Shown: one piece after another, positions 12,577-23,700 of the stretch
Layout: each line of letters starts with the position of its first letter
Numbering within the stretch: the first letter of the stretch is position 1
Assembly (NCBI GenBank): GCA_944739405.2
Contig: OX123190.2
Location: forward strand, 21,488,807-21,552,806
Source of the DNA: Euclidia mi
Taxonomy: Eukaryota > Arthropoda > Insecta > Lepidoptera > Erebidae
Direction: 5' to 3'
DNA length: 64,000 bases
Translations under genes and position numbers: made by a program
Notes under the pieces: model-generated
Database searches by the model: none
What the model saw: the letters and a program-made list of their open reading frames with translations, nothing else
Told to the model about the DNA's origin: nothing

Positions 12577-12710
12577 AGGTGGAAACAGATATACGACAGC
12601 CCACGCCACCCTACGCATATTGTACCAATCAAATCCATCCAATTTACTATGGATTGGTAAATATTTGATTGGTACAATAAGCGTGGGGTGTGGTATATCT
12701 GTTTCTACCT
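12577..12710. mobile_element. Foldback MITE, TTA TSD (copy 1)
   Basis: A near-complete palindrome. AGGTGGAAACAGATATAC at the left pairs with GTATATCTGTTTCTACCT at the right, and TTA flanks both sides (574-576 and 711-713 of this kilobase). The arms meet around TTGTACCAATCAAAT and its complement. PIF/Harbinger-like by TSD; 134 bp. Confidence 0.75.
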
Positions 12711-12801
12711 TTATTTAGCACTAGTTTACATTGGTAAAATTATTAATAGATTTCTTTAAATTAGAGAACTAGAGAGCCATAGGCCCAAGGATCTAGATTC
12801 G

Positions 12802-12890
12802 ATTTGCACAGCAGAAGCTCAAGATTTGAGCTTCTGCTGTGTAAATCCATATCTATGCAAGATAAAGTTCCTACTTTATCTTGCATAGAT
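12802..12890. other. Two adjacent perfect hairpins
   Basis: Hairpin 1 has arms 12807-12822 and 12826-12841, 16 bp perfect with a 3-nt loop, extendable outward by 5 more positions with one G-T pair. Hairpin 2 has arms 12851-12868 and 12873-12890, 18 bp perfect with a 4-nt loop. They are separated by under 10 bp and unrelated in sequence. Confidence 0.85.
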
Positions 12891-13339
12891 TATCTTTCTT
12901 ACTCCCAACGATAGGCAACGATGCACAACCACACGCTTGCACGAGCCGATCATGTGGGCCACACTGCAAATGACGGCAAAACTATCCTTTTCATGCTCAT
13001 CAAGCTCAGTTTATAGATTGATATGTGTAATTTGTGTATATTGGCTCAGTTGCTGCCGGACCGTTGAGGAAGTCGTGATCGTGATCTGAAGCGTCAATAA
13101 ATGTTTGCTATGCAAAAACGCTCTGCTAGATACCGCTGGTGTACTTATTTGTAAAATGCGGCACCAAGATCTACGCCTAATTGGCGTAGCCTACGCTGCA
13201 CGGATGATTGCTAAACAAACGAACACTGAATGAGTATTGCAGAGAATTCAAAAATCTATTTCCCCGTGGTTGACATTTTATAATGTGAATGTATTGTTAT
13301 TTTATTTTATTATAAGATCAACATTTTTACTAGGATAGA

Positions 13340-13650
13340 TAAATGATCTATACACATACATAAAATTGGAGTGTCTGTTTGTAATATTAAAATAACCGCT
13401 TTCTACTCAATGCATATGGATGTATACATGGTACAATTATACCGAAATGACATTTTTTAAAATTTTTGTCTGTCTGTCTGTCTGTCGGCGCGTCTGTCTG
13501 TCTGTCTGTTTGTTCTCGCTAATCTTTGGAACGGCTGGAACGATTTTGACGGGACTTTCACTGGTGGATAGCTGATGTGCCAAGGAGAACCTTAGGCTAT
13601 AAATTAACCGGGTAGGCGAAGTAGCTCCTTCAGAACGTGGGTGAAACTGC
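13340..13650 (-). repeat. Dispersed repeat, copy 2, with a TCTG microsatellite
   Basis: Reverse-oriented relative of 9005-9290. It includes a run of TCTG repeats at about 13466-13510. Confidence 0.55.
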
Positions 13651-14889
13651 TCAAAACATTTCAAATATAATTAACCTATTTATATAATTATTATGTTAAC
13701 ATATTTGTACGTGTCTGTCATCTCTTGACCATGGCTGGTGTAACCCAAGGATTATTCCGATCTGTCACCCTGTTTTGTCCCCTTAGGGGGGCAGATAGGA
13801 AAAAAATGTTTTATCTGTCCCCCTGTTAGCAATGAGGGGACAGTTCGAGCTTTATTCACTCCTTAAAAGTTTCATCTGGGACAGATGAAACTTTTTATTC
13901 CTGTTTGTCCCCCATAGAATTTGATATATTAATTCTTCAAAGCAATGCCACCCATACTGCAACATTACATTAAATAAAATACTAGTGGTTTGGGTTTATA
14001 TTAATCTGTATTTAAATAAGTTAAAAATGTTTCTTTTGTTTTTCTTATTAATCAGCCACAGTCCCATAAATCATCCCATAATTATCCCATAAATCAATGT
14101 CCCCATAGAATAGTATTTAAATAAATTATAAATATTTCTTTTGTTTCTGTATCGATCAGTCACAGTCCCACAAATCACGTAGTAGGTATTCCAGGTATAA
14201 TAAGTATAATAACAATCAGTTCTCTGATTTGACTTCATATAACTTAGTTACAAATGTTAATTTTTACTAACAATATGTTAAATTTTAGATGAGGAAATGT
14301 TCATATTAAGAAAATTATACGTGTTTAGATAAAACTGCAGCTTCTATTAAGGTAATTAATTCTGTATTATTCAGGAAAGAAGTAAATAAATTCAAGTTTT
14401 GACGTTTTCCTTCCTGTTAGGCTGGTTTTAGTCTTACGCTGACGGCACGCGCACCGTCAGCGCTGATGGCCGAGATGTATGAACTTCTAGGAAGCGTTTT
14501 TGATTGACGCGTAGCTATCAGCGCGCACGGTGGTCAGCGTTGATAGCTACGCAGACGTACGCGTCGCGCGTCGGCCCCGAGTACCTGTCAGCGCTGACGA
14601 TCGCTCGAGCGCCTCTGCTTTCAGTGAGGCTGGTTTTAGTCTTACGCTGACGGCACGCGCACCGTCAGCGCTGATGGCCGAGATGTATGAACTTCTAGGA
14701 AGCGTTTTTGAATGACGCGTAGCTATCAGCGCTCACGGAGGTCAGCGCTGATAGCTACGCAGACGTACGCGTCGCGCGTCAGCCCCGCGTAGCTGTCAGC
14801 GCTGACGATCGCTCGAGCGCCTCTGCTTTCAGTGAGCGTTTTAGTGTCGAGCGGAGCGAATGTCATCAGCGCGTACAGTCATGGCGAAT

Positions 14890-15130
14890 CTCGAAGTTGA
14901 TACAGGTCGAGTTATCTATGAGTCGTTCAAAAGGCACGATTCGTAGGCTGCAATGGACCAGTTTATCCTGTATTTTTGCCAGTAATTCGTCAAAAGTTCT
15001 ATTTGAAATTCAAAAGTAATTAAAGAATTTACTTTTGTCAGCCCTCAAAGTGCCATATAACAAGACAAATTCTCCTACAACGGCTCTCTGCTCAATCAAT
15101 GGATGAACATGGAGTCTTCGATGTCGCCGA
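14890..15130 (-). pseudogene. Harbinger transposase N-terminal fragment (copy 1)
   Basis: One minus-strand frame reads KFFNYF, a stop, then ISNRTFDELLAKIQDKL, matching the conserved N-terminal FNYFRMS..TFDELL helix of PIF/Harbinger transposases. No DDE catalytic domain is present. The copy at about 15370-15610 reads FNYSRMSNRTFDELL without that stop. Confidence 0.65.
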
Positions 15131-15369
15131 TTTTTATTTTTTTGGGATAGATAGTACAAAGCAGCAATAATTAATAAACTCCGCATTTTGATCGTCGACT
15201 GTACAGTAAGGCGGTCAGTACGATACTAAAACGAGCCACGCTGAGCCTCAGCGCTGACAAACGACGCGCTGAGCTATGAGCGCTGACGGTGAGCGTGAGA
15301 CTAAAACCAGCCTGAGAGTTTTAGTGTCGAGCAGAGCTGATGTCATCAGTGCGTACAGTCATGGCGAAT

Positions 15370-15610
15370 CGCGAAGTGGATACAGGTCGAGTTATCGATG
15401 AGTCGTTCAATTGGTGGTATAGGCACGATTCGTAGGCTGCAATGGACCAGTTTATCCTGTATCTTTGCCAGTAATTCGTCAAAAGTTCTATTTGACATTC
15501 GAGAGTAATTAAAGAATTAACTTTTGCCAGCCCTCAAAGTGCCATATTACAAGCCAAATTCTCCTGCAACGGCTCTCTACTCAATCAATGGATGAACATG
15601 GAGTCTTCAT
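15370..15610 (-). pseudogene. Harbinger transposase N-terminal fragment (copy 2)
   Basis: A second tandem copy of the same fragment. It keeps the R and M of the FRMS motif, so it is locally better preserved than copy 1, but it likewise lacks any catalytic domain. Confidence 0.62.
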
Positions 15611-16917
15611 CGTCGCCGATTTTTATTTTTTTGGGATGGATAGTACAAAGCAGCAATAAGTGTATTAAACACTCCGCATTTTGATCGTCGACTGTACAGT
15701 AAAGCGGTCAGTACGATACTAAAACGAGCCACGCTGAGCCTCAGCGCTGACAATCTACGCGCTGAGCTATGAGCGCTGACGGTGAGCGTGAGACTAAAAT
15801 CAGCCTTAGAGTTATCAAACAAAATAAAATTTCTGTCTGTGCTCTGTATGTCAGTACTATAGTTAATAACAAAACTTATTTTGCGAATAACAATTTAAAG
15901 ATTTATAAAATATGGTTGAGAATTACTTACACTCCATTATTGTTTCCAAAAAACCCGGCTCTTCCGGGAATTTACTCGGTGCAAATAAACAATAGATTTC
16001 AAAACAAGCAAACAAATTTCGGTTCTCTCTCTCTCTTTTTTACTCATGGGGCCTTATGAGCAGCCGCAATGATGCGCATTACTAAGAGAACTTGTGCAAA
16101 TTTACCATTTTTGAAGGTAAGACGTCAGTGTAAAATTGTTCGTTATAATTAATTTGGGTGAAGTGTTTATATTTCTATCAATCAATAACAAAACAAAATA
16201 TTATTTTTATTAGTATATTTTTTATTGTTATTAAGTTGAATTAAGTCCAATCAGAAGACTGATTGTAATTATATCTACCTACTATACCTACTGTGATTTA
16301 TGGGACTGTGGCTGATTAATAAGAAAAACAAAAGAAATATTTTTAACTTATTTAAATACAGATGATTATAAACCCAAACCACTAGTATTTTATTTAATGT
16401 AATGTTGCAGTTTGTGTGGCATTACTTTGAAGAATTAATATATCAAATTCTATGGGGGACAAACACGAATAAAAAGTTTCACCTGTCCCCCCCTTATCAG
16501 TGATAGGGGGACAGATGAAACTTTTAAGGAGTGAATAAAGTTCGAACTGTCCCCTCATTGGTAACAGGGGGACAGATCAAACTTTTTTCAATAAGAATAA
16601 TCCTAAGTAACGTGATCATTGTTGTATTATTAACTAGCTGACCCGTCGAACTTTGTATCACCTAACATCGCTCAACTGTTTTGCCTTCCCGCAAGCCCTC
16701 CACTAGCATTTAATCTTTATGGTATGGTATTAAAGTTCAAATTGACTTTTAAGTATTATTACGAATCTTTCAGGTAATTTTAAATTTTTCTCTCCGCAAG
16801 AACCATCCTCGTACTTCAAGGACTATTATTAAAACCATGTTTGGGTATACTATCCATGGCTAATCAATGGCATGATAAAAGCTCCATGACCTTGAAATAT
16901 ATGACTCCATGAAATAA

Positions 16918-17019
16918 AGGTAGTAACAGATATACCACACCCCACGCCACCCCACGCGTATTGTACCAATCAAATCCATACATTTACCAATCCATAGTAA
17001 ATCGTATATCTGTTTGCAC
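16918..17019. mobile_element. Foldback MITE (copy 2), right end abutting an hAT-like end
   Basis: Same family as 12577-12710: it starts AGGTAGTAACAGATATAC after TAA and ends GTATATCTGTTTGCACC. The next bases, CATAGAGATA, are the terminus of the element family at 56266-57587. So either the hAT-like element inserted at the MITE edge or the MITE's right TSD was lost. Confidence 0.6.
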
Positions 17020-17556
17020 CATAGAGATAAATAAAGGATAGAGTGGCAGAACAGTACCTAACTCAATACTGTGTCGTGTTCGTGTCCGTCGGTGCTAGAG
17101 AGAACGCAACATTAAAGGCCCCCTGCATCTCTCTCTAACAGTACATGCACAACATCAACATTGCGCAATGGCGTGCTACCTGTAACTATTATTTATATCA
17201 GTTTATCAATAATCAATAGTTTAAAAGTATAAAAACTTTTTTGTCACTTCAAACTATCTTCGTGTATCAATAAAAACAACTTTTAAAGTATTGATTACTA
17301 ATAAACTGATATATATCAGTTTATTAGTAAGTAAATCAATAGTTAGCGAAACCCGCGCGGTATGTACCTCTACCCACAGCGGCAGCGAATATCGCTCAGG
17401 TCGCTCTAGCCGCGGTACTTGATACTAAATACCTGAGCGAAACCCGCGCGGTATGTACCTCTACCCACAGCGGCAGTGAATATCGCTCAGGTTTGAATAG
17501 GCCTTTAAAGTTGAAGACATAGAGATATAAAAGGTAGAGTGGCAGATATCTCTATG
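17020..17556. mobile_element. Rearranged relative of the 56266 hAT-like element
   Basis: The left end (CATAGAGATA..GATAGAGTGGCAGA) and about 250 bp behind it match the right half of the element at 56266-57587 in reverse, including GAGAACGCAACATTAAAGGC and CATGCACAACATCAACATT. Then comes a direct duplication (about 17345-17401 and 17437-17491, period 92 bp). A last piece at 17516-17557 is a perfect 14-bp-arm hairpin (AGACATAGAGATAT) made of two element ends. Confidence 0.65.
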
Positions 17557-17757
17557 TCTAAAACACAACACAGCTATGACATTGACACTTGACATTCTTG
17601 ACAATCTTGACAAGTTGGTTTACACCCGTCAGTTCATCAGTTGACGGATTAAAATTGTTTTCGTGGTTTTGGGTTTTAAGTACAATTTGTGAATTATACA
17701 GGAATTTATATACTGAAACTGTTATTGCCGCTTGAATTTCCTATGAAGGTTTGAAAA

Positions 17758-20700
17758 ATGGCACAAGAACTGAAAGAATTATGTCAGCTTCTGTTTCCTG
17801 ATGACAGTGGAGGTATAATTTTCACTGAATCTTATGTTTATTTTCTGATGTGTCTACGTGATTATTGATCTAATCACGGAGATTGCTAGTATATCAACAG
17901 GATTGTATGCGTAAGCGTCGTTTAACAAAATTAGTTAGTCATTTGATTATATTTAACAAGTATTATGGTAATTAATGTTCTCGGGCACTGCAGAGGGATC
18001 AATTTCTGTCATAAGGCGAAAGTTTCTGTCAAAAGTAACCGTACTCTAAACCAAACTAATAACCTAGTTCTAGTTCACAATTATACAGTGGACAGTGGTA
18101 TCTAATTAATTTTATTTCACCTTCTATGTTGATAGAAAAACAAAGAGACCAGATATTAAAAAAATCAACTCTTTATTTAACTTAACAGAAAGATTATAAG
18201 TCTTTCTGTTTAAGTTTATTTTTTACATGTCTTAATTTTTGCTGTTGGCAATCCAAGACTACAAGACTTCTTATTTATTTATTATTATTATTATTATATT
18301 TAATCAGGCAGGCAGTTGAGACAACTGATGATGCCTGTATCTCGCTTTTTTACTGGTTTTCATTTGCAGCTAAGTATTTGTCCAGTCGGTTCTTAAATTG
18401 GTTTATGTTGTCAGCTGTGATAACATGTTCTGGAAGTTTATTCCACACTCTGACCACTCGGTTACTCAAAAAGTGCTTGTGTGGATTATTGTTTGAGAAA
18501 CTGGTACATAGTTTCAAGGAATGGCCTCTTAGATGGGTATTATCGTTACGTGTGAAGATGTGATCAAAGTCTTGAATGTCGTAGTGTCCAGTTAAGATCT
18601 TGTATGTTTCGATCAGATCTCCACGGGCCCTGCGATCCTTCAGGGTTGTGAGCCTCAGCATCTGTAGGTGTTCTTCGTAACTTCGTTGTTTCAGGATTCG
18701 GGGAATTTTTGTGAAGCTGCGTTGTACCTTTTCCAGAAGTTAAAAGCAAAATAGGGGCTCCAGGCTTGAAATGCGTACTCTAGAATTGGTCTTATGAAGG
18801 TTTTGTGAATTCGAAGTACCATGTCTGGTGTGAGATTGCCAAAGGCCTTTCTAATTAGATAGATAAGGGTCTTTGCTTTCTTAGTTACTGATGTTACATG
18901 TTCTTCCCACTTGAGGTCTTCCGCTATTTTCACTCCCAGGTCCATCTGCACCTTGGTCTCCGTCAGTGAAGTGGAATTCAAATTATACGTTAGACGAGGA
19001 TTGCTTTTGCCTACGTGTAGTACAGTGCATTTCGAGGCGTTAAGGTTAATAAGCCATTTTTTGGACCAGTTAGCTATTCTGTTTAGATCCTCTTGGAGGT
19101 GGTCATAATCAGTTAGCGGATTCCCAAATATTTTGGTGTCATCTGCAAAGATGCTGACATTACAGTTCAGGTTTTGTGGGAGATCGAAGGTGTACAGTAT
19201 GTACAACACTGGGCCCAACACTGAACCTTGAGGCACACCACTGTGTATCTCTCGGTATTCAGACATCGTGTCACCCACTCTTACCCGTAGGGTTCTTTGT
19301 CGTAAGAATGCCTCGATCCATTTTAATAGTTTCCCGCGTATTCCTAGGAACTCCAGCTTTTGTAGAAGCTGAACAAAATTAAATTATTTTTGGAATGAAA
19401 CAATTATAACTACTTAAATACTACTACTAAAATTAAATTTAGATATTAAAATATAATACAAATAAAAAATATATATTCAAAGGGTGTCGTGAAAGTCCTC
19501 CACAAAGCCGTCTATTGGGAACATGTCCAGAAAACTGGTAGTATTGCCACACTGTATGGCAATGCAATGCTAGATACATACCAGCCTGTGTCACGTGAGG
19601 CGTCGACAAGTCTCTTCGCAAGCTCTCTATAAAGAGATCTAGCACTTGGACCCCATGACACCAAGGTTTCGACTCCAAACCGTTCAAATCCATAAGCCCC
19701 TACTAGATTTACGTATTTGCGCCGTTTTAGAGTCTCTGCTGTGGCAGCAGCAGCGCTCACACAACCCGCTGTGCTAGGAAGATGAGATGGCGCAAGGGTG
19801 TCGACACACTTGCGTCCCATACCAAAGGCCTACCCAACTTCCAAGGCAGTAGAGACATTCCATCCGGTCTTTTACCATTGTTGCGTGCTAAACCCTGAGG
19901 TTCAAGTTGGGCTGGAATGGCCAGGGCTGTTGACATCCTCCCCGCAGTGACAATGATGTGGAGCGACACATGGCCCACGTAAACGGAGGCAAGAAGCGAT
20001 GCAAATGGTTATATAGTCTAACATGGTATCTATGTTGGACGATGGCAGTGCTTGAAGCCAGAGCCCCGACTCGTACTCTCCCACAGCCAACAAATTATTA
20101 GTGACCAACCGAAATTTCGGTTTCGGCCAGTTTCGGCTTTAGTTTCGGTTTCGGCTAAAAAGTGGCCGAAACTTTAAAACTTCTGTAATCGTGAATTTTT
20201 GCGTCGCCAATTTATAATTTGAATATTACTTAGTAGTTGTAATTACTTTTGTTTCAATGTTATTGTTATATTTAATTACATTTCAATGACAATCATTCAT
20301 ACATATAAAATGATTAAAATAAATTGTTATGAGTTTGGTTTTTAAGCGACAAATAAGAGGTATTTTTGATTTTAATTTTACTTGGATTGTGAATAATTAT
20401 GCAATTGTCATTGGAGCACATTCTATTAATTATATGTTATACTTAATAGAATCATCATCATCATCCTCTTAGCGTTATCCCAGTTTCAATCTGGGCTCCG
20501 CTTACTAGTCTAACCGGATTTGGATGAATATTAGCTTTTCCACGGAGCTACTGCCTGTCTGACTGATAGTGATATTCCATGGTTTAGACTAGTGTCAGTT
20601 TATTAGACGGTATTGACGCCCTGTAACGATTGTCAAATATCTGACGACGCGACGGTCATCTTAATATATAAAATCCTTGCGTTACTGACTGACTGACAGA

Positions 20701-23700
20701 CACGCTACAGCCGAAACTATTGGGCGCAGGAAGCTGAAATTTGGCATGTATGTTTCTTGGGGACCGTAGGGGTGCACTAAGAAGGGATTTCCCGAAATTC
20801 CCACGGGATCGGCCAAAACGGGTATATTTAAAAAAAGTGCAGGCGTAGCTGCGGGCGTCCTCTAGTATTCTATAATACTTAATAGAATGTGACTTTTAAT
20901 AACATATTTTGAAGTATAAAACAATGCTTAGGCAGAACTGGTGCAATTTACCCAGTCAGTGATCCCATCTCGTCCGTTCCCATTTATCGCCAGTTTTGTT
21001 TTAATTAATTTTAATAATTAGATCAAGAGCGAGTCGGACTCACCCATGAAGGGTTTTGTAGTAGATGTATGCATTTAACATGCCTATTATCTTCACCTTA
21101 CCATTTACCACTTTCACTTTTCCCCAGCACAAATAACATTGTTTTCCATTTTATTTGTATGAGCGACAACGTTATATTTACGGTTTTGGAACATGTGCTA
21201 TATCTCAAAAACAGCCAGCGAACTTTAGAAAGTTACTCAGCTCTCTTAAAAAGTTAGAGACAAGTAAGGACATTTATTTTATCACTTTGGAAGTGTCTAT
21301 CTTTCAAACCATTGACTTTGAGAAATAGTTTTAGGAACCATTCAATCATTTTTAAATTCCTATTTATAAACACGGCGCATGCATATGGCGGATGAAAATA
21401 ATATTTTTCATGTCAGGTTACCCTTAATTTACATTTAATTTCTATGTTTTTATAAAAGCCGGGAAGCAGTTCAGAAAAAACATCTACCTACCAACTTTTA
21501 AAGGTATAGTCTTAATAGTTTCCGAATAAAAGGGCTGTGCCCTTCGGATGGACAGACATACAGACATGGCAAATCTATAATCTATAAGGGTGCCGTTTTT
21601 TGCAATTTTTTGCAACGGAACCCTAAAACTTCACGTACTAAGTATCTGTTTAATACGTGAAGTACCTATCTCGTAGGTACATTTTTTAAATTACACTTAA
21701 AACTGGCAATATCGTGAAAGGAAGAGGTGCTATGTACAATCAAACAAGTCGGCGGTGGACCAGTTTGAAAAATAATCCCTTGGCTCGCTCATAGAGTCGA
21801 GGCACACTAGAAACTGGTATTGTATACGAATGTCAATGTTTGTGTAAAGTAGCACCGGAAGCGACGATGTCTTGCTGAGCGATGATGGTCCCCCTTATGA
21901 TGGTCTAGCGGGAAGTTGTTCGACTGTACCTACTTATTACGTATATTTAAAATCTAGTGTAAATTATACAGCGGCAATAGCCCAGTCGTGTACGTAACGG
22001 ACTGCCGAGACGATGGTCTCGGGTTCGATCCCCAGTTACCCCGGGCACACACCTCTGCCTTTTCGAAGTTATGTGTATCAGAGACTAGTAAAGAACTCTT
22101 TACTAGTCTCTGGGTGTATTAAAAAATTGTTAATTATTATCGCTTACTAATATGCCCGGTAGATGGCAATAGGCTCGCCCCCTATTACATTCGGACCGAA
22201 ACATAACTGGCAAAGTGTGGGTGTGTAATACATCTATGCCTACCCCTTCGGGGATAAAAGGCGAGAAGTTATGTTGTTTTAGTGTAAATTACACTAAATT
22301 TTAGTATCAATAGAAATGTATAACATGTTTAGGTAAGTTTTCGTTTCGGCCGAAACTAAGAACAAGGCCGAAAGTTCCGTTTCGGTTTCGGCTAAAAAGT
22401 CAGTTTCGGTTGGACATTTTTTTTTTTGGTGTCGGGTTGGAAATACTTCATGGAGTCCCTCTGCCCTGGGGGGGGGGAAGGACGAAAGGGACTGTACTCA
22501 TGTACCCATGTGTCGGAGGGTAGGGTTACACCGAAGCATTCCTCGCTACCCCCCGACGGGTATTGGCCCGCCAGATGGTCTGGCGGGCCCCGAACGAAAC
22601 CCCCTTGGCGGCGGATGAAGGTGTTGGGCTCCGCCGCCAAAACACCTAGCGGCCGCAGAGGATAGGGAGGACGGCAACGCAACACCGCATCTCCTCTTCC
22701 TCTGCGGCCCCCCCGCGACGCAACGATGGTGCGCCCCCATTTGGTCGCGGGAGATAGGGCGCGCGGCAACGCAACACCGACACGCCTCTACTCCCGCGAC
22801 CGCACCCGACTGCGAGGGACAGACAGAACTATCCCCCGCACCCGCACCCTGGGACGCATCCTACGCAGGCCTCACGCAAGCCCACGTGGAGCGTCCCCTC
22901 CCGGGATCCCGCTTAGCTTGACCGTGGGTGTATCTCAAACCCACGGTTACTGAGCCCCCCCCCTCACGACAAGGTGGAGATCCCACGGTGGGGTTCGGTT
23001 GGACACTAATAATTATGTGTATATGTAGCACAAACTAAAAAATAATAATGATCTAATATAAGCATTATTTGGTGCAATTTCTTTTTTTTATTTAAATATC
23101 AATAATTTTTATCTGCACAGAATTTCAATATACTTACTTACTTATATGTTTAAACTTGTCACAACTTGTTACAAGTTGGGAGACAGCTCAAATGAAATGC
23201 CCATTCTCCTTTCTAATACTCTTGTGACTAAAATATTATGGCAATTCAACTGCACCAGTAAATGATTCTCTATTCATTTATCATGGTACTTACTAACTGT
23301 GTATGCCTTTATGTGATTGCAGAAAATGCTGAGTACTTCAATGATATTACTGATTATATAAAAAAACTGGGTTCTCAAAATTGGGAATACATCCGAAAAG
23401 AGCCTGAAAGGCTGACTGAAGAGATGAAACAGTTGACTGAACAGACTCAAGAACTAGCGTTTACAAACTACAAGACATTTGTTGAGACTGCAGAAATTTC
23501 CCATACTATAATAAACGACCTTGCCAAGTCAAAAGAATCACTCTCATCCTTTCTTGAGAACACACCAAACTTTTTACAAGAATGTGACAAGTTTTCTCAA
23601 ATAGCTGGCAATATTGTCAAGGAGAAAAGGTAACAACAATTTATTATTGAGAATATTATGTTATCATCAATCAATCCGCCTGATACAGTCCACTGCTGGA

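Larger units (their letters stand above)
14420..15805 (-). mobile_element. PIF/Harbinger-type element with internal tandem duplications, TTA TSD
   Basis: GGCTGGTTTTAGT at the left and ACTAAAATCAGCC at the right are inverted repeats flanked by TTA (14417-14419 and 15806-15808). Inside, a ~209-bp block is repeated (14420-14628, 14629-14836) and a ~480-bp block is repeated (14837-15314, 15315-15805). Each long block carries a decayed transposase N-terminus on the minus strand. Confidence 0.82.
13748..16604. mobile_element. Long-TIR foldback element, about 2.86 kb, hosting a Harbinger element
   Basis: About 350 bp at the left (from AGGATTATTC) is the inverted copy of the right end (to GAATAATCCT). 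Both arms carry repeated GGGGGACAGAT-type blocks and share TTTGATATATTAATTCTTCA. No target-site duplication is clear. The middle is occupied by the tandemly duplicated element at 14420-15805. The superfamily is unknown. Confidence 0.7.
20099..23008. mobile_element. Old hAT-like element with TTTCGG subterminal repeats, riddled with later insertions
   Basis: The left end TAGTGACCAACCGAAA and the right end (reverse complement TAGTGTCCAACCGAA) are inverted repeats, with many TTTCGG/CCGAAA strings near both. The flanking 8-mers (CAAATTAT and ATAATTAT) agree at 6 of 8 positions, as expected of an old TSD. Inside are a SINE plus Helitron block (20453-20875), a SINE (about 21965-22290) and a GC-rich insertion (22417-22993). 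Confidence 0.6.

Noticed and set aside
14530..14715. 61-aa plus-strand frame
   Set aside because: Spans the junction of two tandem copies of a Harbinger-type element; not a gene.
22392..22953. Overlapping frames of 64-125 aa in the GC-rich block
   Set aside because: GC-rich DNA lacks stops by chance; no domain, and the block is a retroposed insertion with poly(A) and TSD.
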